NCBI RefSeq assembly: GCF_026341515.1
Contig: NZ_JAPEOK010000001.1
Span: 1,054,001-1,118,000, forward strand
From: Streptomyces sp. NBC_00878
Lineage (GTDB): Bacteria > Actinomycetota > Actinomycetes > Streptomycetales > Streptomycetaceae
Length of the DNA stretch: 64,000 nt
Direction of reading: 5' to 3'
Of the stretch, positions 43,401-51,087 are shown piece by piece. The position numbers and the translations under genes were made by a program. How positions within the stretch are numbered: position 1 is the first letter of the stretch; the number at the start of each line of letters is the position of its first letter. The notes under the pieces are model-generated. The model was not told the origin of the DNA and did not search any database. It worked only from the letters and a program-made list of their open reading frames with translations.

Positions 43401-43529
43401 GACCTCAACAGCCTGGCCCTCGGCGACGACGTCGCGGCCTCGGTCGGCCGGCGGCTCGGCCTGGTCCGGCTCGCGGGCGTCGCCGCGGTCACCCTGCCGA
43501 CCGGGGCCTCGGTCGCGGTCCGCTGGTGA
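43401..43529 (+). pseudogene. Fragment of a FecCD siderophore permease
   Basis: About 43 codons read DLNSLALGDDVAASVGRRLG, LVRLAGVAAVTLPTGASVAV and then a stop. This matches the LNLLNLGDDVARGLG cytoplasmic loop and following helix of FecCD permeases such as cchC (LSRTVGIVAITLLAGAATAA), and ends just where GPI should follow. Nothing on either side continues the permease. It is best read as a relic of a lost second uptake gene. The rest of the 387-bp gap between cchA and argB holds a terminator and repeat copy E. Confidence 0.62.
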
Positions 43530-43580
43530 TCCCGATAGGACGTCACCACGGCGCCCCGCCGATCGAGACGGCGGTCCCCC

Positions 43581-43621
43581 GCCCCGTTGGGGGCGCGGGG
43601 AACTGCGCGACCAGCCCCCAC
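43581..43621. repeat. Intergenic GC-rich repeat, copy E (minus orientation)
   Basis: On the minus strand this reads GTGGGGGCTGGTCGCGC, then AGTTCCCCGCGCCCCC and GGGGC. It lies just downstream of the leftward argB paralogue and could terminate it. Confidence 0.7.
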
Positions 43622-43658
43622 GCACCCGCAGCCGAATAACCCTGCTCCCAGCGGAGCG

Positions 43659-44588
43659 TCACGGCACGATCGTCGTCCCGGTACCCACGGCGCCGCTCAG
43701 CCCGTCGAGCAGCGCGTGCGGTGCGCGCCCGTCGAGCACCCGGGCCGCGCCCACCCCGGCCTTCACGGCCCTCAGACAGGCCTCCATCTTGGGCCCCATG
43801 CCGCCGTTGAGACTCGGCAGCAGCCGCTCCAGTTCTCCCGCGCCGATCCGGTCGACGATGCGGTCACTCTCCGGCCAGTCGGCGTACAGCCCGGGAACAT
43901 CGGTGAGGACGACCAGGATCCGCGTGCCCAGCGCGGCCGCCAACGCCCCTGCCGCCGTATCGGCGTTGACGTTGTATACCTTTCCGTCCTCGCCCCGGCC
44001 GACGGAGGAAACCACTGGGATGTGCCCGCTGTCGAGCAGGACGCCGACGACCGCGGTGTTCACCCGCGCCACATCGCCGACCAGCCCGATGTCGACAAGC
44101 TCACCGGCCACTTCGGCATAGCGCTTGACGGCGGTCAGGGTGCGCCCGTCCTCACCGCTGAGGCCGACGGCGTACGGACCGTGTTCGTTGAGCAGTCCGA
44201 CGAGTTCCTTCTGGACCTTGCCGGACAGCACCATGCGGACGACCTCCATGGTCTCCGGAGTGGTGACCCGGAGCCCGTTCAGGAAGGACGACTTGATGCC
44301 CAGCCGGTCCAGGTGGGCGCCGATCTGCGGACCGCCGCCGTGCACCACGACCGGTCGGACACCGGCGCGCCGCAGGGTGAGGACGTCCTGCGCGAAGGCC
44401 CTCCGGAGCGTGTCGTCGGTCATCGCGTGACCGCCGTACTTGACGACGACCGTGCGTCCGCGCAGGGGTTCCAGAGCTGTGAGGCGGTCGGCGAGATCTG
44501 CAGCGCCGGCCGCGTCATCGGGGGACGAGGCGTCGAAGGGCGCGGCAACGGAGGACATGGCCGCTTCGGCCACGACCGCCCCGTTCAC
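43659..44588 (-). CDS. argB: Acetylglutamate kinase paralogue
   Basis: A 309-aa amino-acid-kinase-family protein: [29 protein letters not shown], the [21 protein letters not shown] strand, [32 protein letters not shown] and [14 protein letters not shown]. It phosphorylates N-acetylglutamate in ornithine/arginine synthesis. No argC, argJ or argD gene is nearby; its neighbours are siderophore genes and an iron box (44674), so it probably raises ornithine supply when iron is scarce. The GTG 44588 overlaps the stop of the 19-codon cchA remnant; ATG 44558 is an alternative start. The N-terminal extension is Ala/Asp-rich. Confidence 0.93.
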   Translation of the reverse strand: MNGAVVAEAAMSSVAAPFDASSPDDAAGAADLADRLTALEPLRGRTVVVKYGGHAMTDDTLRRAFAQDVLTLRRAGVRPVVVHGGGPQIGAHLDRLGIKSSFLNGLRVTTPETMEVVRMVLSGKVQKELVGLLNEHGPYAVGLSGEDGRTLTAVKRYAEVAGELVDIGLVGDVARVNTAVVGVLLDSGHIPVVSSVGRGEDGKVYNVNADTAAGALAAALGTRILVVLTDVPGLYADWPESDRIVDRIGAGELERLLPSLNGGMGPKMEACLRAVKAGVGAARVLDGRAPHALLDGLSGAVGTGTTIVP

Positions 44589-44644
44589 GGACGGGCCGTG
44601 AAGTAGCCGCCCCAGGTCTGACAGCCGAACATGACGACCCGCAT
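44585..44644 (-). pseudogene. Collapsed remnant of a second cchA (19 codons)
   Basis: The frame reads [19 protein letters not shown]. Its first twelve residues match the cchA start (MRVVMFGYQTWG) with one change, and its last eight match the cchA C terminus (GGYLTTRP) with two. It thus looks like a formyltransferase gene from which about 300 codons were lost in frame. A GGAGAGGA ribosome site precedes the ATG, and the stop overlaps the argB GTG as GTGA. It may persist because it couples translation to argB. Confidence 0.82.
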
Positions 44645-44673
44645 TGTCGATCCTCTCCTAGGACACACCATTG

Positions 44674-44692
44674 CAAGGTAAGGCTAACCTTA
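44674..44692. promoter_or_regulatory. Iron box between the argB paralogue and the second hydroxylase
   Basis: CAAGGTAAGGCTAACCTTA, 7 of 9 symmetric half-site positions. It lies 30 bp upstream of the cchA remnant/argB unit and 38 bp upstream of the second hydroxylase start, so it can control both divergent genes. Confidence 0.87.
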
Positions 44693-44729
44693 TTTAACAT
44701 CAGTGGCGCCTAGGGGAAGGAAAGTTGCG

Positions 44730-46067
44730 GTGAACGCACTGCACGACGAGCCGGACGCCGTCCTTGACGTGCTCGGCATAGGTTTCGGGCCGTCAAATCT
44801 CGCACTGGCCATAGCGGTTGAGGAACACAACGCCCACGTCACTCCGGAGCAGCGGATCCGCGCGGGCTTCCTGGAGCGCCAGCCGTCGTTCGGCTGGCAC
44901 CGGGGCATGCTCATCGAAGACGCCACGATGCAGGTGTCCTTTCTCAAGGACCTGGTCACCATGCGCAACCCGACCAGCGACTTCAGCTTCCTGTGCTTCC
45001 TGCGGGAGCGGGGCAGGATGGTGGATTTCCTCAACGCGAAAACGCTGTTCCCGTTGCGGATCGAGTTCCACGAGTACTTCGAGTGGGCCGCCGCCCGGGT
45101 CGCCCACCTCGTCGACTACTCCGACGAGGTCGTCTCGGTCGAGCCGGTGACCGGAACCGACGGGGAGGTCCGCTGGCTGGACGTGGTCAGCCGCGTGCCC
45201 GGCGCCCCCGGGCGCACCGTCACCCGAAGGGCCCGGAACATCTCGGTGGCCGTCGGCCTGGAGCCGCATCTGCCGCCGGACACGGCCCTGTCGGACCGCA
45301 TCTGGCACAACAGCCAACTCGTCCCGCGTGTACGGGAGTTGAACGCCTCCGGCACGCCGGTGGGCCGGGTCCTGGTACTCGGCGCGGGCCAGAGCGCGGC
45401 CGAGGCCGTGGACTATCTGCACCAGTCCTTCCCCGAGTCGGAGATCTGCGCGATCTTCGCCAAGTACGGGTACACGCCCGCCGACGACAGCCCGTTCGCC
45501 AACCGGATCTTCGACCCGGAGGCCGTGGACGTCTACTTCCGCTCCAGACCGGAGGTGAAGCAGTCCCTGGTCGACTACCACCGCAGCACCAACTACTCGG
45601 TGGTCGACATGGATCTCATCGAGTCGCTGTACGCGACCATGTACCGCGAGAAGGTCCAGGGCCGTGAGCGGCTGCGCCTGCGCAACGTGTCCCGCATCCG
45701 GGACGTACGCAGCCTGGACGACGAACTGCAGGTCACCGTCGAGTATCTCCCCACCGGGGAACGGGAGGTGCTCTCCGCGGACCTGCTGGTCCACGCGACC
45801 GGCTATCGCCCCCGGGACCTCGACACCCTCCTCGGCAGGACCGCGAAACTCTGCCTGCGGGACGACAAGGACGCCGTGCGCGTCGGGCGCGACCACCGGG
45901 TCGAACTCACACCCGACGTCACGGCAGGCATCTATCTGCAGGGCGCGACCGAGCACACGCACGGACTCACCTCGACTTTGCTGTCCACCACGGCGGTCCG
46001 GTCCGGCGAGATCCTCGAATCCCTGCTCGCCCATCGTGCGGACGACCTGATCGCGCGAACCGGCTGA
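44730..46067 (+). CDS. Second L-ornithine/L-lysine N-monooxygenase, paralogue of cchB
   Basis: A 445-aa SidA/IucD-type flavin monooxygenase: LGIGFGPSN, FGWHRGMLIEDATMQVSFLKDL, LGAGQSAAEAVDYLHQSFPE, NYSVVDMDLIE, VHATGYRPRD and YLQGATEHTHG. It parallels cchB nearly motif for motif. GTG 44730 has a GGGGAAGG site seven bases upstream and is preferred over GTG 44703. It is divergent from the argB paralogue across an iron box. It may add N5-hydroxyornithine capacity or serve another hydroxamate; substrate preference cannot be told from sequence. Confidence 0.92.
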   Translation: MNALHDEPDAVLDVLGIGFGPSNLALAIAVEEHNAHVTPEQRIRAGFLERQPSFGWHRGMLIEDATMQVSFLKDLVTMRNPTSDFSFLCFLRERGRMVDFLNAKTLFPLRIEFHEYFEWAAARVAHLVDYSDEVVSVEPVTGTDGEVRWLDVVSRVPGAPGRTVTRRARNISVAVGLEPHLPPDTALSDRIWHNSQLVPRVRELNASGTPVGRVLVLGAGQSAAEAVDYLHQSFPESEICAIFAKYGYTPADDSPFANRIFDPEAVDVYFRSRPEVKQSLVDYHRSTNYSVVDMDLIESLYATMYREKVQGRERLRLRNVSRIRDVRSLDDELQVTVEYLPTGEREVLSADLLVHATGYRPRDLDTLLGRTAKLCLRDDKDAVRVGRDHRVELTPDVTAGIYLQGATEHTHGLTSTLLSTTAVRSGEILESLLAHRADDLIARTG

Positions 46068-46326
46068 GGGACCTCGGCGGTCGGGTGGGACGGCACGACA
46101 CGGCTCCACGTGCCGTCCCCACCCAAACGGCCCAAGTCCTGAGGGACCACCGATGCCCGGCTCCTCCAGAAGAGGCGCACGTCTCGTCGCGGCGCTCGGC
46201 CACGAAGGTCACCGAGCCGACATCCTGAGGACGCACTGAGGACGTCCTGCCTGGGTAGGTGTTACCAGCCCTGGCTGTGTCGCGCGACACGCTCGCGACA
46301 GGAGATGCTGAAAGTATGATCAACCA

Positions 46327-46863
46327 ATGTCTGACATGACCGAAACCACGCCCGGCTGGCTGCCTCACGACGAGCTGGAGCAGGCGCGCGCACGCATGCC
46401 GATCCTGTACGTCGAGGCCGTCCCCGTACGCGTCGACGACAGCGGCGAAGTCACCAGCATCGGACTGCTGCTCCGCATCGGCCCGGACGGGACGGTCAGC
46501 CGCGCGCTCGTCTCCGGCCGGGTGCTGCACCACGAACGGGTACGGGACGCGCTGCTGCGTCACCTGGAGAAGGACCTCGGCCCGGTCGCACTCCCCCGCG
46601 TGCCGGCCGCGCTGCAGCCCTTCACCGTCGCCGAGTACTTCCCGACGCTCGGGGTCACGCCGTTCCACGACCCCCGGCAGCACGCGGTGTCCCTCGCCTA
46701 CATCGTCCCGGTGGCCGGTGACTGCCGCCCCCGGCAGGACGCTCTCGACCTGGTCTGGTTCAGCCCCGAGGAGGCCGCGTCGCCCATGGTCATCAACGAG
46801 ATGCCGGGCGGCACCGGAACCCTCCTCAAGCAGGCCCTCGCGCACGTCGGCCACCTGGCCTGA
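46327..46863 (+). CDS. DUF4916 / NUDIX-like protein
   Basis: A 178-aa cytoplasmic protein. The pattern GWLPHDELEQARARMPILYVEAVPVRVD at the start and VAEYFPTLGVTPFHDPRQHAVSLAYIVPV in the middle fits the actinobacterial DUF4916 family, which has a NUDIX-type fold; the classical GX5EX7REUXEEXGU box is not clearly present. Hydrolysis of a nucleoside-diphosphate derivative is possible but unproven. It stands alone, 259 bp after the second hydroxylase, with an AGGAG at about 46300 that is rather far from the ATG. Confidence 0.75.
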   Translation: MSDMTETTPGWLPHDELEQARARMPILYVEAVPVRVDDSGEVTSIGLLLRIGPDGTVSRALVSGRVLHHERVRDALLRHLEKDLGPVALPRVPAALQPFTVAEYFPTLGVTPFHDPRQHAVSLAYIVPVAGDCRPRQDALDLVWFSPEEAASPMVINEMPGGTGTLLKQALAHVGHLA

Positions 46864-46912
46864 GGCCGGGCACAACCCACCGGTAAGGGAACACAAGGCC
46901 GCTCCACAGGCC

Positions 46913-47770
46913 CTACGGCTTGACCGCGATGCGGCCTTCGTCCATACGCAGGAGGAGAAGCCGGGCACCCGTCTTCTCCAGGAATTCGTCCACCGCGCTT
47001 CTCGACCCCTGCCACCAGCCGTAGTCGTCGATAAGGAGAACGCCGCCGCTGACCAGCCGCGGGTAAAGATGCTCCAGTTCATGGCGCGTTGAGGCGTACC
47101 AGTCGGTGTCCAGCCGCAGAATCGAAATCCGCTCGGGGGCCTCGGCGGGAATGGTTTCCTCCACGAGCCCCGGGACGAAATGGACCCGGTCCGCGGGATA
47201 CGGAACCTGTTGAAAGCCCTCTTTGACGTCTTCCAACGTGGCGACGGCCCAGATGGGTCGGCTCCTGTCCTGTCTGGCGAGCAGATCCGCGGCGGATTCG
47301 CCGTCCCGCCGCAGGTCCTTTTCGGTCGGCTCCGGCATGCCCTCGAACGTGTCGAAGAGGTACAGGTGCCGCTCGGTGTCACCCACGCTGAGCAGGGTGC
47401 GGGCGGCTGCCTGCATGCTGCCGCCCCGCCATACTCCGCACTCGACGATGTCACCGGCGATGTTGTGCCGACTGACGTGGCGGACGGCCAGAATCAGGGC
47501 GTTGAGCCGTTCGGGCGAGGTCATCGTGTAGGGAGACACGGCCCGGATGATTTCCTTGGCCGAGTCGTCGTAGTCGGCGGGGAATTTGGGGCCGGCCGCG
47601 GGATCCGCCCCTTGCGGGGATTGCTGTGGGGATTGTTGTGCGGATTGCCGTGGAGACCTTTGCGGGGACCCGTTCAGGGACCTGCCTGGGGAGAGCGTGG
47701 GCGTCGATCGCCGGAGTTCGTGGCCGGTGAACCGCCTCAGGGTCGCGTTGACATTCTTGCGCCATGCCAT
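46913..47770 (-). CDS. TylF/MycF-family O-methyltransferase
   Basis: A 285-aa protein of the macrocin O-methyltransferase (TylF) family. It has IAGDIVECGVWRGGSMQAAA (SAM site), LYLFDTFEGMPEP, RISILRLDTDWYASTRHELEHLYPRL and GGVLLIDDYGWWQG with metal-binding aspartates. Family members O-methylate sugars on macrolides or other hydroxyls. An unusual N-terminal tract (about residues 30-55) is built of Ser/Gln/Pro units such as QSAQQSPQQSPQG, from a short tandem repeat in the DNA. No sugar-biosynthesis genes are nearby, so the acceptor is unknown. Confidence 0.86.
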   Translation of the reverse strand: MAWRKNVNATLRRFTGHELRRSTPTLSPGRSLNGSPQRSPRQSAQQSPQQSPQGADPAAGPKFPADYDDSAKEIIRAVSPYTMTSPERLNALILAVRHVSRHNIAGDIVECGVWRGGSMQAAARTLLSVGDTERHLYLFDTFEGMPEPTEKDLRRDGESAADLLARQDRSRPIWAVATLEDVKEGFQQVPYPADRVHFVPGLVEETIPAEAPERISILRLDTDWYASTRHELEHLYPRLVSGGVLLIDDYGWWQGSRSAVDEFLEKTGARLLLLRMDEGRIAVKP

Positions 47771-47840
47771 GAAGGCAACGTATACAACTTCGTCGGGTCG
47801 CGCGTTTCCGAGTCGGGCCCCGCGAGCCGGATCCTGCGCG

Positions 47841-49319
47841 TCAGGCCCTGCGAGTCGGACGGTGCAGATAGGTGCCCATGGGCTCGCCGGCGATCTTGCC
47901 CGCCCGCAGGACGTGATGGCCTCTGAGGAAGGTGTCGGTGACCTGCGCGGTCAGCTCGAAGCCTTCGAACGGGGTGTACTCCTGGGTCGACTCCGACTCC
48001 GACTCCGCGGCGCGTACGGTCCAGGTGTGGTCCGGGTCGACCAGGGCGATGTCAGCGTCGAAGCCGGGCGCGAGGGCGCCCTTGGTGCGCAGCCCGTAGC
48101 GCCGGGCCGGGTTCCAGGCGGTCAGCGCCGCGATCCGGCCCAGGGGCAGCCCACGCTTGGTGCCCTCGGTGATCAGGCCGGGGAGGAGGTACTCGGCCCC
48201 GCCGAACCCCGACCTGGCGAGGAAGACGTCGTCCTCGGGCTCGCCGAACTTCATCTCCTCACGGCAGCACGCGTGATCGCTGACGACCCAGTCGACGGTG
48301 CCGTCGAGCACGTACTCCCACAGGGCCTCGACGTCGTCGCGGGGCCGCAGCGGCGGGTTGACCTTGCCGCCGAGGCCGTGGGCGGTGGCGATGTCGGCGA
48401 GCAGGTGGCCGACGGTCACCTCGCGGCGGAAGTCGATGTGCGGGAACGCCCGGGCCATCCGCACGGCCGCGTCGACCGCCTTGCGGGACGACAGGTGCAG
48501 CAGGTTGATCGTCGGCAGCCCGGTCTCGTGCGCCAGGTAGGCGGCGATGGCGACCGCGAGCCCCTCGGAGTGCGGCGGCCGGGCGGCGCTGTAGGCGGCG
48601 AGCCCGCTCAGGTCGCCCGCCTCCTCCACCAGCTTGGTGTACGCGGTCATGATCTCGGCGGTCTCGCAGTGCAGGGAGAGCGAGATCTCGTCGGCGAGTT
48701 CGGGGAACCGTTCGCGTGCGGCCTGCACCCCGCGCATGACGAACTCGAAGTGCGCGTAGTCGTACCGCTCGTCCTCCGGGATCATCAGGAACGCGTTCTG
48801 GTCGGCCGATCTGCCGTGCAGGCCATGGCTGCCGTAGAACATGAAGACCTTGAACGAGGTGACGCCGAACCGCTCGACCAGATCGGGGATCTCGTCGATG
48901 TGACCGCGCGAGATCGGTGCGAGATGGAAGCCGTGGTCGATGTGGGCGCGACCGGAGACGGCTGTCAGCACCTCGGGGAAGAAGTCGGCGTACGGACCGC
49001 CCTTGTTGAGGTAGTACCGGCCGGTCCGCAGGTACGTCAGCGCGCTGGTGACGCCGCCCTGCGCACACGCGCGGCTCTCGGTGGCGGCGTCCTCGGCCAA
49101 CGGGTTGTAGATCCCCCAGTGCTGGTGGGCGTCGACGACGCCGGGGAAGGCCAGCCTGCCGTCGGCGTCGACCACCCGACGGGCGCCCTCGGCCGCGAGG
49201 CCGCGGGCCACGGCGGCGATCCGTCCGTCGCCGCCCACGGCGATGTCCGCCGACCGGGCGCCGTCACGGTCGTGGGTGACGACGCGGGCGTTCTTCACGA
49301 CGAGGTCGTACTCGGTCAC
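47841..49319 (-). CDS. Hydantoinase/dihydropyrimidinase-like amidohydrolase
   Basis: A 492-aa cyclic-amidohydrolase. The metal motif is GVVDAHQHWG (HxH, near residue 62), the carbamylatable lysine is in VTSFKVFMFYGSHG, further ligands are in LSLHCE and LLHLSS, and the catalytic aspartate is in WVVSDHACC. Relatives hydrolyse hydantoins, dihydropyrimidines, allantoin or dihydroorotate. HQH in place of HxH with a following W is a slight departure. GTG 49319 follows CTGGAGGA. It is directly downstream of an NMT1-type ABC importer, so the pair likely imports and opens a ring compound. Confidence 0.85.
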   Translation of the reverse strand: MTEYDLVVKNARVVTHDRDGARSADIAVGGDGRIAAVARGLAAEGARRVVDADGRLAFPGVVDAHQHWGIYNPLAEDAATESRACAQGGVTSALTYLRTGRYYLNKGGPYADFFPEVLTAVSGRAHIDHGFHLAPISRGHIDEIPDLVERFGVTSFKVFMFYGSHGLHGRSADQNAFLMIPEDERYDYAHFEFVMRGVQAARERFPELADEISLSLHCETAEIMTAYTKLVEEAGDLSGLAAYSAARPPHSEGLAVAIAAYLAHETGLPTINLLHLSSRKAVDAAVRMARAFPHIDFRREVTVGHLLADIATAHGLGGKVNPPLRPRDDVEALWEYVLDGTVDWVVSDHACCREEMKFGEPEDDVFLARSGFGGAEYLLPGLITEGTKRGLPLGRIAALTAWNPARRYGLRTKGALAPGFDADIALVDPDHTWTVRAAESESESTQEYTPFEGFELTAQVTDTFLRGHHVLRAGKIAGEPMGTYLHRPTRRA

Positions 49320-49369
49320 GGTGTCCTCCAGGGTCGGCCGGGGTCATGCCCCGATCACCTCGTCCGCGG

Positions 49370-50209
49370 TCATGCCCCCATCACCCGGTTCTCCTCGGAC
49401 CAGAAGGTGACGCGCCGCTGGGCGAACCGGACGAGGAAGTGGGCGATCAGGCCCAGTACGGAGAGCACCACCAGGACGGCGAACATCCCGGCGATGTCGA
49501 AGTTGTAGTTGGTCTGCAGCAGCAGGTAGCCCAGGCCCTCCTTGGCGCCGATGAACTCGCCGACGACCGCGCCGAGGATCGAGAAGACGATCCCGATGTC
49601 GAGACCGGCGAAGATGAAGGGGAGCGCGCTCGGCAGCCGCACCATCCTGAAGACCTGGAACCGGCTCGCGCCGAACACCGTGAGCATCTGGATCCGGTCG
49701 GCGTCGGCCGAGCGCAGCCCCTCGATCACGTTGACGAGCACCGGGAAGAACGAGATCACCGCCGCCATCACGACCTTGCTCGTCATGCCGAAGCCGAACC
49801 ACACGACGAACAGCGGTGCGAGCGCCACCTTGGGCACCGTCTGGAAGGCGACGACGTACGGCATGAAGGTGCGCTCGATCAGGCGCACCTGCGAGATCGC
49901 CGTACCCAGCACCAGTGCCGCGCCCACGCCGAGAAGGAAGCCGTACAGCGACTCCAGGACGGTCACCTTGAGATGTCCCCAGAACAACGGGTCGGCCAGC
50001 TGTGTCCGGAGAGCGTCGAGGATCTGGGAGGGGCGCGGCAGCACATAGTCGTCGATCCCGAAGGCGGGGACCGCGAACTCCCATGCCAGCACGACGATCA
50101 CGAAGACGGCGGGAACGAGCAGCAGTTCGGGCCGCTCTCTCAGGTCCACCCGGGGTCTCTTGATCCGGGGTCTCTTCGGCCGAGGTCTCTTGATCCTGAG
50201 GGGCCTCAA
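49370..50209 (-). CDS. ABC importer permease, SsuC/TauC-like
   Basis: A 279-aa inner-membrane permease with about six helices and the EAA-type loop PKVALAPLFVVWFGFGMTSKVVMAAVISFFPVLVN, as in SsuC/TauC/ThiX-type systems. The first codon is probably the TTG at 50209, which overlaps the ATPase stop as TTGA. It opens with a strongly basic repeated tract (RIKRPRPKRPRIKRPR) encoded by three AAGAGACC(C/T)CGG-like units; a later start is possible. It works with the ATPase at 50206 and the lipoprotein at 51088. Confidence 0.9.
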   Translation of the reverse strand: MRPLRIKRPRPKRPRIKRPRVDLRERPELLLVPAVFVIVVLAWEFAVPAFGIDDYVLPRPSQILDALRTQLADPLFWGHLKVTVLESLYGFLLGVGAALVLGTAISQVRLIERTFMPYVVAFQTVPKVALAPLFVVWFGFGMTSKVVMAAVISFFPVLVNVIEGLRSADADRIQMLTVFGASRFQVFRMVRLPSALPFIFAGLDIGIVFSILGAVVGEFIGAKEGLGYLLLQTNYNFDIAGMFAVLVVLSVLGLIAHFLVRFAQRRVTFWSEENRVMGA

Positions 50210-51042
50210 CTGTCGATCACTCCGGCGGTGTTGAAGTGCTTGCGGATCCGCTCGACATGGACCCCGGCACGGTCCGAAGCCATGGCGCTGAGGGCGCGCG
50301 GGCGTTCGAGGCCGATGTCGACGATCTCGGCGACGCGGCCGGGCCGGGGACTGAGGACCACCACCCGGTCGGAGAGGAACACCGCCTCGGCCATGGAGTG
50401 GGTGACGAACACGATGGTCTGGCCGCTCTCCCGCCAGATCCGCAGCAGTTCGACGTTCATGTACTCGCGGGTCATGGCGTCGAGCGCGCCGAAGGGCTCG
50501 TCCATCAGCAGCACGGCCGGATCGTGCACCAGCGCGCGGCAGATTCCGGCGCGCTGCTGCATCCCGCCGCTCAGCTCATGGGGGTACTTGTCCTCGAAGC
50601 CGTCGAGGCCGACCATCGCGAGCAGCCTCTCGGCCCGCTCCCGGTACACGTGGGCGTCGAGTTTCCGCACTTCCGCGGGCACCATCACGTTCCGCAGGAC
50701 GGTGCGCCACGGCAGGAGGGTGGCCGCCTGGAAGACCATGCCCACCTCGGGCAGCGGTCCGGTCACGTCACGGCCCGCGACACGGACCGTGCCCTCGCTC
50801 CTGGGGACGATCCCGGCGAGGATCTTCAGGAGCGTGGTCTTGCCGCACCCGGAGGGTCCGACGAACGAGACGAACTCACCGCGCCGGACGGTGAAGGCGA
50901 TGTCCGAGAGCGCGTGGGTCGGCTCGGACCTGCGGGACCGGTAGGTCTTGTACAGTCCGTCGACCTCGATCCAGCGGGCCTCGTCCACGTCGGGCGCGGG
51001 AACCGCCTGACGGCGGCGGCGCCCCGGACTCCTCATGGCCAT
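50206..51042 (-). CDS. ABC importer ATPase, SsuB/TauB-like
   Basis: A 278-aa ATPase: Walker A GPSGCGKTT, Q-loop VGMVFQAATLLPWRTVLRNV, signature LSGGMQQR, Walker B VLLMDEPFGALD and H-loop FVTHSMAEA. The LPW-containing Q-loop is typical of nitrate/sulfonate/taurine and pyrimidine-precursor importers. It overlaps the permease gene by four bases and is followed on the upstream side by the binding-protein gene after 45 bp. Confidence 0.94.
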   Translation of the reverse strand: MAMRSPGRRRRQAVPAPDVDEARWIEVDGLYKTYRSRRSEPTHALSDIAFTVRRGEFVSFVGPSGCGKTTLLKILAGIVPRSEGTVRVAGRDVTGPLPEVGMVFQAATLLPWRTVLRNVMVPAEVRKLDAHVYRERAERLLAMVGLDGFEDKYPHELSGGMQQRAGICRALVHDPAVLLMDEPFGALDAMTREYMNVELLRIWRESGQTIVFVTHSMAEAVFLSDRVVVLSPRPGRVAEIVDIGLERPRALSAMASDRAGVHVERIRKHFNTAGVIDS

Positions 51043-51087
51043 ACAGCCGCCCTCCCTTCCGTCCTGCCGTGGTGGATGTCCCGGTCG

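Noticed and set aside
43659..44588. Housekeeping arginine-operon argB
   Set aside because: No argC, argJ, argD or argR lies beside it; its neighbours and iron box tie it to the siderophore region. A sole-copy role cannot be excluded from this window alone.
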